64,000 nt of DNA from Hermodice carunculata (GCA_964020975.1 OZ026619.1:11062778-11126777), one strand, 5' to 3'. Positions 1 through 11,359 are shown, counted from the stretch's first letter. Numbers and translations are program-made. The notes: a model not told the origin generated them from the sequence alone.

Positions 1-759
1 TACTCGTATGAATAATGAATTTAAATCTTGTTCAATGGTTACCTATCAGCATAATTACCATAGTCTATATAGCGATAAAGCCGACAGATTAGACGTACTT
101 TGTGTTGTATTAGTTGGTGGGCCTATATGTCATATGGAAATGACAGCTAATGGTATCATTATGAAGACTGGGATAAGGGGGAAGATGGACGATTTTCAGT
201 TACCATTTTTTACCGCATGTGATTTGAAGACCAAACATATTACGTCGTGCGTATCCTTTTTCACTAGTACATAACTATTGATTGGCATTGTTATTAAAGC
301 AAACTAGTTTCTTTGGAATATGAAAACCCGCTCTTCCAGATGACCTTCTCTCTTCCGTATTCCTTTTAAGATAAATGGCAAAGATCCAGCCGGCAGAAAA
401 TACTTTATCTAGTCATCTCGTAACAGCCCTGCTCAATGCCCCAATCATAATGATTTAGATTTATTTGCAGTCTCCACACCACGCGTAGGCCTAATATTAT
501 CGAAGCGAATAACGAACATTGGCATTGTGTCCAAATGTCATATCATATTCCCCTATATCAGTGGTGTATTTCTTGTGCGTAGAAGCGTCTGGCGATTGGA
601 ATCTTTGTGTTCACTCTGCCTTTATCCATATCCCTGATTTTGTATGGATTCTTTTGCTGTTACAGAAGGTATATTTCCCAAAGTGACGTACTCTCAGGCA
701 GTAGAGCTGCATTGTGGCCAAAATCGGTAGTAATACTTATAGTACAATATATATATAAA
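1..759. other. Non-coding stretch, nothing recognised
   Basis: AT-rich sequence with short chance open frames only. No family, splice-site pattern or repeat that I can name. It runs up to a MITE at 760. Confidence 0.5.
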
Positions 760-937
760 CAGTAGAACCTCTGTTAGCGAACACCTCCGTATACCGAACA
801 CCTCTCTATACTGAACACCATTTTTCGGTCCCAAATATACACTTTCAATGCTATCAAACCTCCCTGTACCGAACACCTCACTATACTGAACACCTTTTTC
901 CGCTCCCAAGGGTCTGTGGTATAGGGCAGTTTCACTG
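760..937. mobile_element. pogo/Tigger-like MITE remnant
   Basis: The left end reads CAGTAGAACCTCTG and the right end, read on the other strand, CAGTGAAACTGCCC. These are imperfect terminal inverted repeats of the CAGTRRAACC type found on pogo/Tigger-like non-autonomous elements. The inside holds a diverged direct duplication: TACCGAACACCTC followed by CTATACTGAACACC appears twice, about 77 bp apart. No transposase frame is present. Short TA-rich runs lie on both sides. The family assignment is an inference from the terminal motif. Confidence 0.55.
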
Positions 938-950
938 TATATAAATAAAG

Positions 951-1039
<89 letters not shown>

Positions 1040-1062
1040 TGTATATATATATATATATACAT
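951..1062. repeat. (TA)n microsatellite
   Basis: Nearly pure TA dinucleotides with a few TG/AA interruptions, directly following the MITE at 760-937. Confidence 0.95.
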
Positions 1063-1229
<167 letters not shown>

Positions 1230-1774
1230 AAATATGAAACTATTGCCTTTTACCAATTCAAACCATTGACTTTCCAAAAAAGTATGTTACAATTCATGTT
1301 GTAATTTTGAGCAATAACATCTGACCGATCACAACATGTTATACACGCCAAACGAAAATATAGCAGGCATTTTTTTTACTTTGGCAAAATATTTTGCTCT
1401 TGCCAAACCAGCAACATACTGAGCTTGATACAAGAGATAGTCGCTGGAGTAAGTATTCTTTACTACAACCCTTGATTTTCAATTAGTGCACCCCTATCTT
1501 AGCGGTCGATTGCTGTTGCCTATCTACAGGGACAGATAATTTGACTTGAAATTAATATGCATGTGCCGTATAGGGTAAAAATGTAAGTGCTACACAGAAG
1601 CAGAATTTGGATTCACGGAATATAATCAAATTGAAATGACAACGAGGCACTACGGGTCTGTAAACCAAGAGGCACCTTCAGTTAATACATATGTCTATGC
1701 ACTTTGATTATTATGACACCCATCTAAGTCAATGTCAGAGGTTTATCTGAATGCTAAGTAGGTAAAAAAACACG

Positions 1775-1981
1775 CTGTAAATTGCTTCATTTTCGCGTGT
1801 ATAAATTTTCACTGTTATGTATTGTTGACATTTCACTGTAGTTTAAATTTCACTATTTTGGACATGATTCCTATTCAAACAATGCTAAAATCTTATTTTA
1901 CCGTGTATTTATTTTCAAGGTTTTGTGTCATCAGCAAAATGAGCGAAAATAAGAATACAGCGAAATTAAAGCAATTTAGAG
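1775..1981. mobile_element. TTCGC-rich MITE, copy 1
   Basis: Terminal inverted repeats: the left end begins CTGTAAATTGCTTCATTTTC and the right end on the other strand CTCTAAATTGCTTTAATTTC. The inside (TTTAAATTTCACTATTTTGG, CATCAGCAAAATGAGCGAAA) matches, in opposite orientation, the element at 36393-36599, so these are two copies of one non-autonomous DNA transposon family. The 70-codon open frame inside has no support as a gene. Confidence 0.7.
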
Positions 1982-4151
1982 GGATACCAATGAAGAAATG
2001 GGTCACTAAATTCTTAGTACATGAATTTGGTTGACATGGCACTGTTGTTATCAATTAATATGTGATATAAAGTGAAGCCCTTAATGGTCAAAGGCTTTTA
2101 ATCGAACGTGATATTATTGATTAATTAAGGTATGGGTTTAGACGTAGACAGTGACTGGTTGGGCACGGAGCGCAGGGACGCTACATTGTGGATTTTCTTT
2201 TCTTAAAGATTAACATTAGATTTTATCCCCAGTAGTAAATCACGGAGGTCATGTGTTCAGGTTTCTAAGCTTACCTGCCGGCTGTAAATTTGGTGAGTTA
2301 GTTTACCTAGCGCTGGCTTCAAAACTAACAACATCAGAAAATAAGATCCATAGTGCATCAAATACAGATGTATTGTTGTTAATAAATTCAATGAAGTCAT
2401 TCTATGTGAGAGGGGCTTAGGTTAGAACCGTTGTATTGTGGGATTGACGCTGCACGAGGATGGCAGTCCATGATGTTTAAGATAAGTAGATACCCAGATT
2501 AAACTCTTTGTGATTACGGCCCCGGGCCGATGTATTTCGTTTTTACATTAAAAACATCTGTGATGATTTGCATTATGTTGATAACACAATAGTTTAATTT
2601 CTGATTTTTTTTATTTTTCATTTTATTTATTTTTCATTTTTTTTATTTATTTTTTATTTTTTGCATAAAAATGTATGTCTTGCAACTTAGCTTACCGCTG
2701 TTTAATGTCCCATCTACTTCATATAATAAATTATGGCTAAATAACATCATCAATGTATTTATGGAGCGGTTTATGTATTTCGTTATGTTCTAACTACACT
2801 ACGAGTGAAAAAAGGTCTGCGCCACTTTACGTCATAGGACTATTATGGGTTTATATGCAATTGTGCAGAAGTAAAACAATATCCAATTACAATGCACACC
2901 TGCTGTGACTTGAAGCTGTTATTCTGTTCCTAATTAAATGCGCCACTGGTGTCTTGAACTCCGAGAAACCAATTTTAACGTCTCATTTATGGTACATTAT
3001 AATATCCGTAAATATTCACGCATGAGCATTATCCAAAATTTTGCACACAATACAATCTATGTAGAATTTCCATGGGCAAATTTGTCCACTTAACACCTCG
3101 ACACGGCGCATACATGTCCATAACTACAGGAAATTGTTAATGCCTGCCTTTGCAGCAACATAAGTCGTAATCGATTGACTTATATGACTTGCAAATCTAT
3201 GAAGTAGAGACATGCAAAGCAGTCTGCGGCAAGTGAATTGCATATTTGGGCTCAGAAATAGCGCTTGCATGGAACAATGCTTGCGGCCGCCAGTTTCCAA
3301 TTAAGGCTTATTTTGCGAATCTCCGATGAATACTTTAACACCGGATTCCAAGTCCTTTTCTGCCTACTGGCCTCCAAGGTTGTTGGTTTGGACTGGAGGC
3401 TGGCGTATGGTAGCTTTAGGAACACGTATTTTTTCAACAAGATATGCATTTAAATGTTTGCGGTCCGGGTATTCATGAAGTTGGTAAGAAGCCAACAGTG
3501 AAGAGTATATTCCTGATTGCTTAGCCTCAGGCATCCTATTGGATGATGATTGGTCCAGAGCATTGAAACACATGGCGCAAAGGTCAGGTTTACAGCTAAA
3601 TATCCACAAGATCGTTCAATTACACGCGATACCAGAGGGGTGCATTATGCATCAATGTGTGCAGTACTTGTGTGTTGTGGGTAGGATGACAGGGCAATAC
3701 CGCTGATGAAATGAATTGCGTATAGTAATGGCTCACCTTACTTTGACTTCTAAACGGTTGATATCTCAGATCATCCAAGTAAAATTAAAACTGACATCAT
3801 AGTTTCACAAATAGAAACACATTAAATAACGCAGCACCTATGCTCATAATATATATCATTATACTTGGAGATCTATTAATACCATTTAAATTAAATATAG
3901 AAGCAACGCATCTACAAGAAATAGAAAGAAATGAAGATCAAATCCCATACAATACAACTATAGGCTGTACAGGGTGATATTATTTCTTTGAAAAAGATGC
4001 GAGGCACTTTTTTTCGAAGGAAAATATTTCAGCCATCACGTTAGACCTTCAAAATCACAGTACAAAACCAAAATATACAAACTTGCATTAGGTTAGAACA
4101 GCACAAATGCCCAATAAACTGAAATATTGTGATTTCTTTTTTGTCATCAAC

Positions 4152-4155
<4 letters not shown>
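1982..4155. other. Non-coding stretch
   Basis: No gene recognised. There is a T-rich run at 2600-2660. The minus-strand open frame 3364-3609 (81 codons) has fairly even composition, but no family I can name and no splice context, so I do not call it. Confidence 0.4.

Positions 4156-4197
<42 letters not shown>
4156..4197. repeat. (TA)n microsatellite
   Basis: About 20 TA dinucleotides. A second short TA tract at 4285-4305 directly precedes the hAT-like element. Confidence 0.95.
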
Positions 4198-4202
<5 letters not shown>

Positions 4203-4305
4203 CTGTTTGGCCTCTGCATTGAGAAGCTGCTGCTGCACAGGGCCCAGCAGGCATATCTTAACTCCGTGGCAGGAAAATAGAGGTTATATATATATATATA
4301 TATAT

Positions 4306-4722
4306 TAGAGCCTGACCGGACCCGAACAACCGAACACGAGCTTACCGGGTTTCAGGATTAAAGCCCGGCTCGGGTTCGGCTTTTACAGTCACTAAATGTT
4401 CGGGTTCGGTTATCACTGTCAATGTTGGTAATGAAGTTAAATAAAAATGTCACTGAGGTTACTTTTCGTACTTGTATACACTTTAAACAATGCAACACAC
4501 GATTCTTTGCAATTACGTGTGTCACATGGGTTGCATTAATCGCCTTAATTACATAACAATATCAATACCCCCGTGCATAACGGTAACAGCTATTAACCCA
4601 TATCAATCATTTTCATGTTTGAATTGCATATACCGAACCCGAACGGTGCCCGGTTCGGTATCGGTAATGTGTACCGAGAACCGAGTACCTGGTTCGGTTT
4701 CAAAATGCATGCTCGGTCAGGC

Positions 4723-4726
<4 letters not shown>
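4306..4726. mobile_element. hAT-like non-autonomous element
   Basis: Perfect terminal inverted repeats: TAGAGCCTGACCG at the left, CGGTCAGGCTCTA at the right. They are flanked on both sides by ATATATAT, which could be the 8-bp target duplication expected of hAT elements but is uninformative inside (TA)n. The inside is rich in CGGGTTCGG/CCGAACCC motifs, as in several hAT MITE families. It has no coding capacity. The TAGAG terminus fits the hAT superfamily; the assignment is by motif only. Confidence 0.75.
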
Positions 4727-4776
<50 letters not shown>

Positions 4777-4851
4777 GTGTGTGTGTGTGTGAGTGTGTGT
4801 GTGTATGTATGTGTATGTGTATGTGTGTGTGTGTGCGTGTGTATGTGTGTG
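4727..4851. repeat. (TA)n then (TG)n microsatellite
   Basis: A (TA)n run to about 4774 passes into (TG)n with TGTA variants. Confidence 0.95.
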
Positions 4852-5407
4852 GAGTTTATTTTTTTCTTTTGCTTATCTGCTTAAGATTATTTGTTTTCCG
4901 ACTTGAACACTGATATGCCTAAAAGTAACTGAGACTTGGGGAAATTAATCATCGTATATTCTCCTGTGTCTAACAAATAGATGCTTGGCAATAATGAAAG
5001 GAATTCTTGACCATGTGAACATCATTTAGGAAGCAATAAGCTTTGCGATAAAGGACCAAAGCACACACAACGGGAGGCTTTATTCAATGTAGATGACGGT
5101 AAGTTAGCAAAATGAATCAACAGGGTATTTACCTTGGTATATATTATATGCAATTACAGTTGGATATAAACTAAGAGATAAGCCTGCGTGAAACTAGTTG
5201 TGAGACGAAGAAAACAAAATGAATAAAATGTCGGACTTGGCTATTACAAAGAATGACTAATACTTCGCATACATTACCAAATTACAGTGAAATTCCAAAG
5301 ACGAGAAGTTCTCTGTACTTAAGTTTACAGCAGGTACAAATCCAAGCTTTACGGACGTTGATACATTTCCTTCATGCAGCAACAAATAAGAAAATATAAA
5401 CAAAACC

Positions 5408-5495
<88 letters not shown>

Positions 5496-5795
5496 AACCA
5501 AAAAGCCGTTGCGATACAGCACGATATGGATGTCATTATTAACTTCTTAATATTGCAAAAAAATGTATTTTAATTTCATTTAACAAATCTCTTTTCAACA
5601 TGTGAAGTACATATATATTCATTATCGTGTGATAGCGCGGATTTCTGCATCAACAATGAAATTTTTGCAAAATGACAATTTCCTTTCCAGTTTTCCATTC
5701 CAGTAGAAATACCGGGAAGTCAAGCCGTGTCCGTTTTTTCAAAGCAAAATATTTATATTCAATCTAACTTTTAACATTGCAAGTGTAGGGAAGAG
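4852..5795. other. Non-coding stretch with (TA)n at 5412-5489
   Basis: No gene seen. One long pure TA tract lies at 5412-5489. Confidence 0.5.
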
Positions 5796-5856
5796 CCTGG
5801 TGTGTTATGAGACCATAACACGTTAGCCTTGTGCGTTATGGAACCATAACACATGT
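5796..5856. repeat. Pair of short palindromes
   Basis: GTGTTATGAGACCATAACAC (5802-5821) and GCGTTATGGAACCATAACAC lie back to back, each a stem GTTATG/CATAAC around a small loop. A diverged half-site (AACTTAACACATG) follows near 5900. This could be a repeat remnant; function unknown. Confidence 0.5.
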
Positions 5857-6089
5857 GTCCCGCCCACATTCCGATAGGTCACGCCTGTTTGGGTTTCCGG
5901 AACTTAACACATGAACATGCTCGGCAAATCAGTTTTTGGTCGTTTCTCTTCATTCTATGTATTAAGTTTCTAAATTTCGTGTAATTAAGCAGAAAAATTA
6001 AGAGGGGAATGTAAAAATAACCAATGAGTATCGCATTTGAATATGTTATGGCATAATGACGGGGGTATATTGCAGCTAAATTGACCTTA

Positions 6090-6600
6090 GTTGAAAGGTC
6101 AAAAGGTCACTGTAGTGAACTTGGTTTCTGCATTTTAACTAAATTTAAGTTACGACTTCAATATTGCATATGATCATAGTCCTCAATTGGGGCTTGGTCA
6201 GATTAGAATATGGATGACCACGACCAAATTCCCAAGGTCACCACTCAGAAACCTATAAGTGAACTTGGTTTCTGCATGGTAACTAAAAATATTTTTCAAC
6301 TGGGCTTTCATATAACTCAGAAATACAGCCTTCTATAAGAACTAGATGAAGTTCTGAAACGAGCGACATGGAGTTCCGAGGTCACAGAGACACATTACTG
6401 AATTTTGTTTCTGCTTAATAACTGAATATTTTTTTATTAATCCAGAGCTTTTATTTTGTAGATGTTAATAGGTACTGTTAGGGCTAGATCAGCTTTAAGG
6501 AATGGTGACCTTGACCTAATTTCCAAGATCACAAGGCCATTTTAATGAATTTGGTTTCTACATCGACTTCCCAAGGTCATGAGTGCCCAAATTAGTACTA
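6090..6600. repeat. Diverged tandem array, ~140-146 bp unit
   Basis: The phrase GAACTTGGTTTCTGCAT or a variant recurs near 6117, 6261, 6400 and 6546. Each time it is preceded by an AAGGTCAC-like phrase and followed by an AACTAAAT/AACTGAAT phrase. Four strongly diverged units can be traced. The array ends just before a G-tract and a LINE. Confidence 0.65.
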
Positions 6601-6631
6601 TCAACAGGGTAATGACGGCGAACATTATGAC

Positions 6632-6652
6632 GGGGGGGGGGGGGGGGGGGGG
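6632..6652. repeat. Poly-G tract (21 G)
   Basis: Uninterrupted G run on the + strand at the boundary between the tandem array and the LINE. It could form a quadruplex and is a likely place for sequencing error. Confidence 0.9.
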
Positions 6653-6695
6653 TCCCATGCTTTACAAACATGTCTTGTTTTCGTAACTAATATTA

Positions 6696-6928
6696 AGTAC
6701 ACTTGCAAGCCAGAACTACGGGGCCAAAGACGCAAGAGATACTATAAACAGAACTCTGGCGGGAGATACTATGGTCAGAACGGTAGATACAATAACCAGA
6801 ACTTTGGCCGCTACTACGCATATGAGGGACGTAATAATGGCTATACACGGGAAAGAAAAATTTCAATGTGGGTAACAGGCGTCCCTTTACATGATTATAT
6901 TGTATGTGATTTGAAGTATGATGAGTGA
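6696..6928 (+). pseudogene. LINE ORF1 C-terminus, Arg/Gly/Tyr/Asn-rich
   Basis: One + frame reads KYTCKPELRGQRRKRYYKQ and continues with GGRYYGQNGRYNNQNFGRYY, then a short tail ending at the TGA of 6926-6928. The composition (R, G, Y, N, Q) is that of a basic low-complexity RNA-binding tail, expected of a LINE ORF1 nucleic-acid-binding protein. The upstream part of ORF1 is not recognisable; the element seems 5'-truncated near the poly-G tract. The stop overlaps the start of ORF2 (ATG at 6921). The ORF1 role is inferred from position and composition. Confidence 0.6.
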
Positions 6929-7762
6929 TCACATTAAGACCATGATGTGGAATATCCACGGACACAGGCACAAAGTCTGTGGTCAAAGTGATTTCAAATC
7001 CAATGACAACGAGTTTCTAAATATTTTGAAACAGTAGGATATTTTCATTTTAACTGAAAAACGCGCAGGAAAAGCCTGTGATATTGACATACCTGGATAT
7101 AAACTGCTCCATAGCGTGCGACCGAAGAAACAGAATGCATATAAATACTCAGGTGGGATTGCTATATATGTCAAAGATAGTCTTTCAAATGGTATTGAAT
7201 TTCTACGTATAACTTGTCCAGATATAGTACGGATTAAATTAAGTAAATCGCATTTTCTTATTGCTGAGGACCTATATATTTATACTGTATCTATTTCACC
7301 CATGAATTCCATATATACCAGTAATACGGACATTTTCGAACGCATTGAAACTGACATATCTAAATTTACTAGGGATGGGAGCAATTGTATAGCTATGGGT
7401 GACTTTGATGCAATAACGTGAACTTCGAATGATTTCGTTCTACCTGATAAAGCTGACTCTGATAAAATACCGTGACCTGTTGATAATTTTTATGCCGTAC
7501 CCTTGATCAGAATTAATATGGATAAGCGAAAAGTGAATGAGTATGGTAATCTTTTACTTGATTTGTGTAAGTCCACAGGTTTGCGGATCTTAAATCGGAG
7601 TAAACTCGGTAACCTCATAGGGAAGTACACATGCTACAGCCATAACGCCACACAAGCAACGTGCATTGACTATGTTCTGGCTGACCATCTGTTGTTCCAT
7701 TCAATACCAAGTATGCTAATCCACGCCCTCACGTGGTTCTCCGACCACTGTGGCGTGTCATT
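6921..7762 (+). pseudogene. LINE ORF2, apurinic-like endonuclease domain
   Basis: The frame opens MSDHIKTMMWNIHGHRHKV. It then shows the family landmarks: ILTEKRAG at about 7048 (catalytic Glu), YSGGIAIYVK at about 7150, GDFDA near 7401 (usually GDFN), an IDYVLAD block near 7665, and FSDHCGVSF near 7737 with the catalytic Ser-Asp-His. Stops interrupt it after LKQ near 7036 and near 7420-7475. The domain would nick target DNA for target-primed reverse transcription. It cannot be made as an intact protein from this copy. Confidence 0.85.
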
Positions 7763-8624
7763 TGGTATTGTGGTCAGTTCTTTGAGACGAGAAAAAGTAC
7801 CACTATGTGTTTCACGTGATATTATTGAACCACCGCCTGAACGCTTTGTATGGAATGACATGAATCCCGCTATATTTACCACAGCGTTAAGTTTGGTTTG
7901 TAAACAGGACATTGATGATTTTCTGCATCATCATTATAATGTGGAAAATCGCAATGAAATTGACATAATGATCCATGATTTTAACAAAATCGTATATAAA
8001 GCAGCAAGATTCACATTAAAAGTAAGACCTGAAAGAAAAAAGGGTAAGCGTCTTCCTAGATACGCCACTACAGATTGTTATAATATGTACAATGAAATTA
8101 AAAGAATGTCTTAGAAATTGTCTAGTGACCCGCATAATTATAACCTGAGACAATAATGTTATTCGACGACGAAAAGATTTAGATTGCTATGTAAACGAAA
8201 AGAAGTTTGTTTTGTGGACTTTCAAAAGGCTTTTGACACCATTTGCTATGAGGGATTATTCTTTAAATTGTTGAAATATGGAATTAATGGTTTCATGTAT
8301 AAGGTTACAAAAGATATGTACTTTGAATCGAGTACTCAAGTCAAATTTAAAGATGGACTTTCTGATAGCATTACTTTACTTACGGGCGTTAAACAAGGGT
8401 GTGTCTTGAGTGCTACGTTATTTAATATTTTTGTTAATGATTTACCCGATTTAGTTGGTAAGAATTGTGATCCTGTGTCTTTGAAAGAAAAAGAGATAAA
8501 TTGCTTGCTTTACGCTGATGACCTGATATTATTATCTGAAAGTGAACAAGGATTACAAACATGTTTCGATATTCTAAGTGTTTATTGTAAAGACTGGAAT
8601 TTAAGTACCAATATTAAAAAGTAA
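7763..8624 (+). pseudogene. LINE ORF2, linker and reverse transcriptase core
   Basis: After the endonuclease comes a basic linker (VRPERKKGKRLPRY near 8021). The reverse-transcriptase palm follows: VDFQKAFDT at about 8215 (motif A), GVKQGCVLSATLFN at about 8388 (motif B) and LLYADDLILLS at about 8505 (motif C with the catalytic YADD). Reverse-transcriptase segments that normally lie before motif A are absent, so an internal deletion is likely between 8115 and 8215. A stop follows the NLSTNIKK block at 8622. Confidence 0.85.
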
Positions 8625-9746
8625 AAAATTATGAGTTTAAATAAAACATGCAAAAAACTAAATCGATCATTTATGTTATAGGACGTTGAACTAGATATAG
8701 TTTCTAAATATACATATCTTGGCATTGAAATTTCGGCTTCAGGCTCCTTCGATGGCACAATCAAATTATTACGTGATAAAGCAAGTAAGGCCGTAGCGAG
8801 GCTTTAGCATGTGTTCATAAATGGTAATGTGCATGTAAAAATGTATCTATTCATGTTTGATAAAGCCATTTCCCCAATATTGTTATATGCGTCCGAAAAT
8901 TGGGGAGCGTATGTGATTAGCCCATCCAAGTCAATAATACCTGACAGTATTTCAGGATATTTCAAATTTGGTATCGAAAGGTTTTATATTGGTTTTCTGA
9001 AGTTTTGCCTTGGAGTGAATCGGAAAGCATGTGATATAGCTGCCCTTGGTGAGCTTGGATGTACCCCCATTTCCCTGAAGATAATGAATATGGTGTGTAA
9101 AAATTGGTTTAGGATTGCGAACAGTGAAAAAAATTCCCTATTATCAGGTCCTTATTTGTGCAATATTAAAATGTCATATGAAAATCAAAACCAGTCATTG
9201 TGGGTGAAAAACATCAAAGATATATTGTTTGCAACTGGTTTCCAGGAAGTTCGGCATAATCAAGGCAACAGATCTGGCATATTTCAATCCACGTTATTTA
9301 TGAGCAAACTACAGGAGAAATTTCAGAAACAGTGGGAAAGTGGTATGTCACAACAAAATGACAGTGAATGTAAATTAAGAACTTATGCCCAGTACAAAAA
9401 ACACTTAAATACTGAAATATATCTAGACGTTATAAACAATTTTCATATTTGCAAAAATATTACTAGGCTCCGTATCAGTGCCCATAATTTACACATTGAA
9501 ACAGGTAGACATAAGCGTCCCCACAAAACACCAGTAAGCCTCAGGACATGTAATACATATAACCTCATCGAGGGTGAAATTCACTATGTATTAAATTGTA
9601 GCCAATTTAGAATATCCCGAAATGTCATGTGGAAACAAATAGAAGATATATTTGTCGAAGTGAAACAAGGTAATACGAAATAATTATTTAATTCCATAAT
9701 GGAATTACGAGACATTGAATTAATCAAAATTTTGGAAAATATGTAA
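8625..9746 (+). pseudogene. LINE ORF2, thumb and C-terminal domain
   Basis: The first part, SKYTYLGIEISASGSF near 8701, is the usual thumb-proximal KYLGI block. The long open frame 8811-9683 carries ILLYASENWGAY (8877 onward) and RISAHNLHIETGRH (about 9471). It then has a Cys-rich region RTCNTYNLIEGEIHYVLNCS, the typical Cys/His tail of this LINE type. A frame slip near 9683 precedes the last piece, LFNSIMELRDIELIKILENM, ending at the TAA of 9744-9746. The 290-codon frame is the longest intact fragment of this LINE. Confidence 0.8.
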
Positions 9747-9979
9747 CAAATCGTCTAGTCATAAGAGGGAAATCACTATAATAAGGAATTTATAGGCATT
9801 GCTGAGCTGTATATAGACTTTTTTCTTCTTCTTCTTCTTTCCATATGTTGTTGGCGCTTTCCGCGTTGTACGTGTACTTGACAAAGTGTTATTGTTTTTG
9901 TTTTGTTTTTGTTTGTTTGTTTGCTGTGGTGCAGTCAAAAAAGTTTCATTTCATTTCATAGCAGATTATTTCTCTTAAA

Positions 9980-10556
9980 TGTACTGTTTCGTCTTACGAG
10001 TATACTGTTAAGTCTTACGAGTGGATTGTTAAGTCTTACGAGTGTACTGTTAAGTCTTACGAGTGGACTGTTAAGTCTTACGAGTGTACTTTTAAGTCTT
10101 ACGAGTGTACTGTTAAGTCTTACGAGTGGACTGTTAAGTCTTACGAGTGTACTGTTAAGTCTTACGAGTGGACTGTTAAGTCTTACGAGTGTACTGTTAA
10201 GGGTTACGAGTGGAGTGTTAAGTCTTACGAGTATACTGTTAAGTCTTACTAGTATACTGTCAAGTCTTACGAGTGGACTGTTAAGTCTTACGAGTGTACT
10301 GTTAAGTCTTACGAGTGTACTGTTAAGTCTTACGAGTGGACTGTTAAGTCTTACGAGTGTACTGTTAAGTCTTACGAGTGGACTGTTAAGTCTTACGAGT
10401 GTACTGTTAAGTGTTACGAGTGGAGTGTTAAGTCTTACGAGTATACTGTTAAGTCTTACTAGTATACTGTCAAGTCTTACGAGTATACTATTAAGTCTTA
10501 CGAGTGTACTGTTGAGTCTTACGAGTATACTGTAAAGCCTTACGAATCTACTGTAA
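9980..10556. repeat. 21-bp minisatellite with 210-bp higher-order period
   Basis: About 27 copies of a 21-bp unit, TTAAGTCTTACGAGTGTACTG, with variants GTGGAC, GTATAC, a CTAGTATAC unit and a GGGTTACGAG or GTGTTACGAG unit. The order of variants repeats every ten units: the rare GTTACGAGTGGAGTG unit occurs near 10202 and again near 10412, and the CTTACTAGTATACTGTCAAG unit follows each at the same distance. Because 21 is divisible by three, the array gives a long frame of LLSLTSV heptads; this is a by-product, not a gene. Confidence 0.95.
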
Positions 10557-11312
10557 ATTATGAAATTCCTTTTAAACGGTGCTATTTTAGGTCATCAGAA
10601 ATGCTGAACTTTAAAAGTTGCAGTATTCCTTTCACTTCTATATAAAAAATCTCGTCGATGGCATTCGACCCTGATTAGGTGTTTCCTTGCTTTGCCTTTC
10701 CTGACCTTGTCTTCTGACCACTGGTTTGATCAGTGCAGGTAATTTGCCTGGGTTAGCGTAGTCACTGGTGCGTAGAAGCTATTACGCATGCGTGCAGCGA
10801 GAGTCATCAATAGATTAATTCGCTAATTAATATCAAAAAGTGATATTTCAGATACACGTGTGATAATGCATGTGATGTTCAGTTAGAAAAAGAACTTGTA
10901 TTAGTAGATTCTTTATTTATGGCAGTCGTCCTTCTTCCATAACAGAAATTGTCAAGGCTGAAATAACAACGGGCTTCTCCAGGCTTTGTTGACAATTCTG
11001 GAATGACAATACATTGATAAAGAAAAAATTGAAGCATTTGTTTTCAACCTTATATTTTCAAAATAACACAGAATGCAAGGTAGGGTAGTAGCTTAACGTA
11101 CAACTCGAGACAACTGAGGCAGGTACTGTGAAAACAAATAAAAATACACACTTAAAAATCATCTCTCAGTTGATTCAGAAAAAGGGCTGTGATCAGTTTG
11201 GTAGGAGGAATAAATGCAGTGCAGGGAGTACACCACAGCCACGTGCTGTCCAAACGCACAGTGCACACCAAGACGTTGTCCCGTCCAATTTTGTATTCGA
11301 TGTGAAAACAAA

Positions 11313-11314
<2 letters not shown>
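10557..11314. other. Non-coding stretch
   Basis: No gene or recognisable repeat. Confidence 0.5.

Positions 11315-11359
<45 letters not shown>

Larger units (their letters stand above)
6690..9960 (+). mobile_element. LINE (non-LTR retrotransposon), 5'-truncated, degenerate
   Basis: The + strand element contains in order an ORF1 C-terminus, an AP-type endonuclease, a reverse transcriptase and a long C-terminal domain, broken by several stops and frame slips. Part of the N-terminal reverse transcriptase is missing between about 8115 and 8215: the endonuclease frame runs almost straight into the FQKAFDT motif. ORF2 seems to end near 9746. The 3' region ends with a T/G-rich stretch and a TTTCA pentamer repeat at about 9945-9959, a simple-repeat tail rather than poly-A. 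I cannot place the clade with confidence; the RT signature GVKQGCVLSATLFN resembles LINEs common in corals, amphioxus and molluscs. Confidence 0.9.

Noticed and set aside
3364-3609. 81-codon minus-strand frame
   Set aside because: Looks balanced but matches no family I know and has no flanking signals.
9903-10535. 210-codon frame of LLSLTSV heptads
   Set aside because: Product of a 21-bp minisatellite; no start, splice or domain evidence.
9980-10556. CRISPR-like array
   Set aside because: The repeats are contiguous 21-bp units without spacers, in animal DNA.
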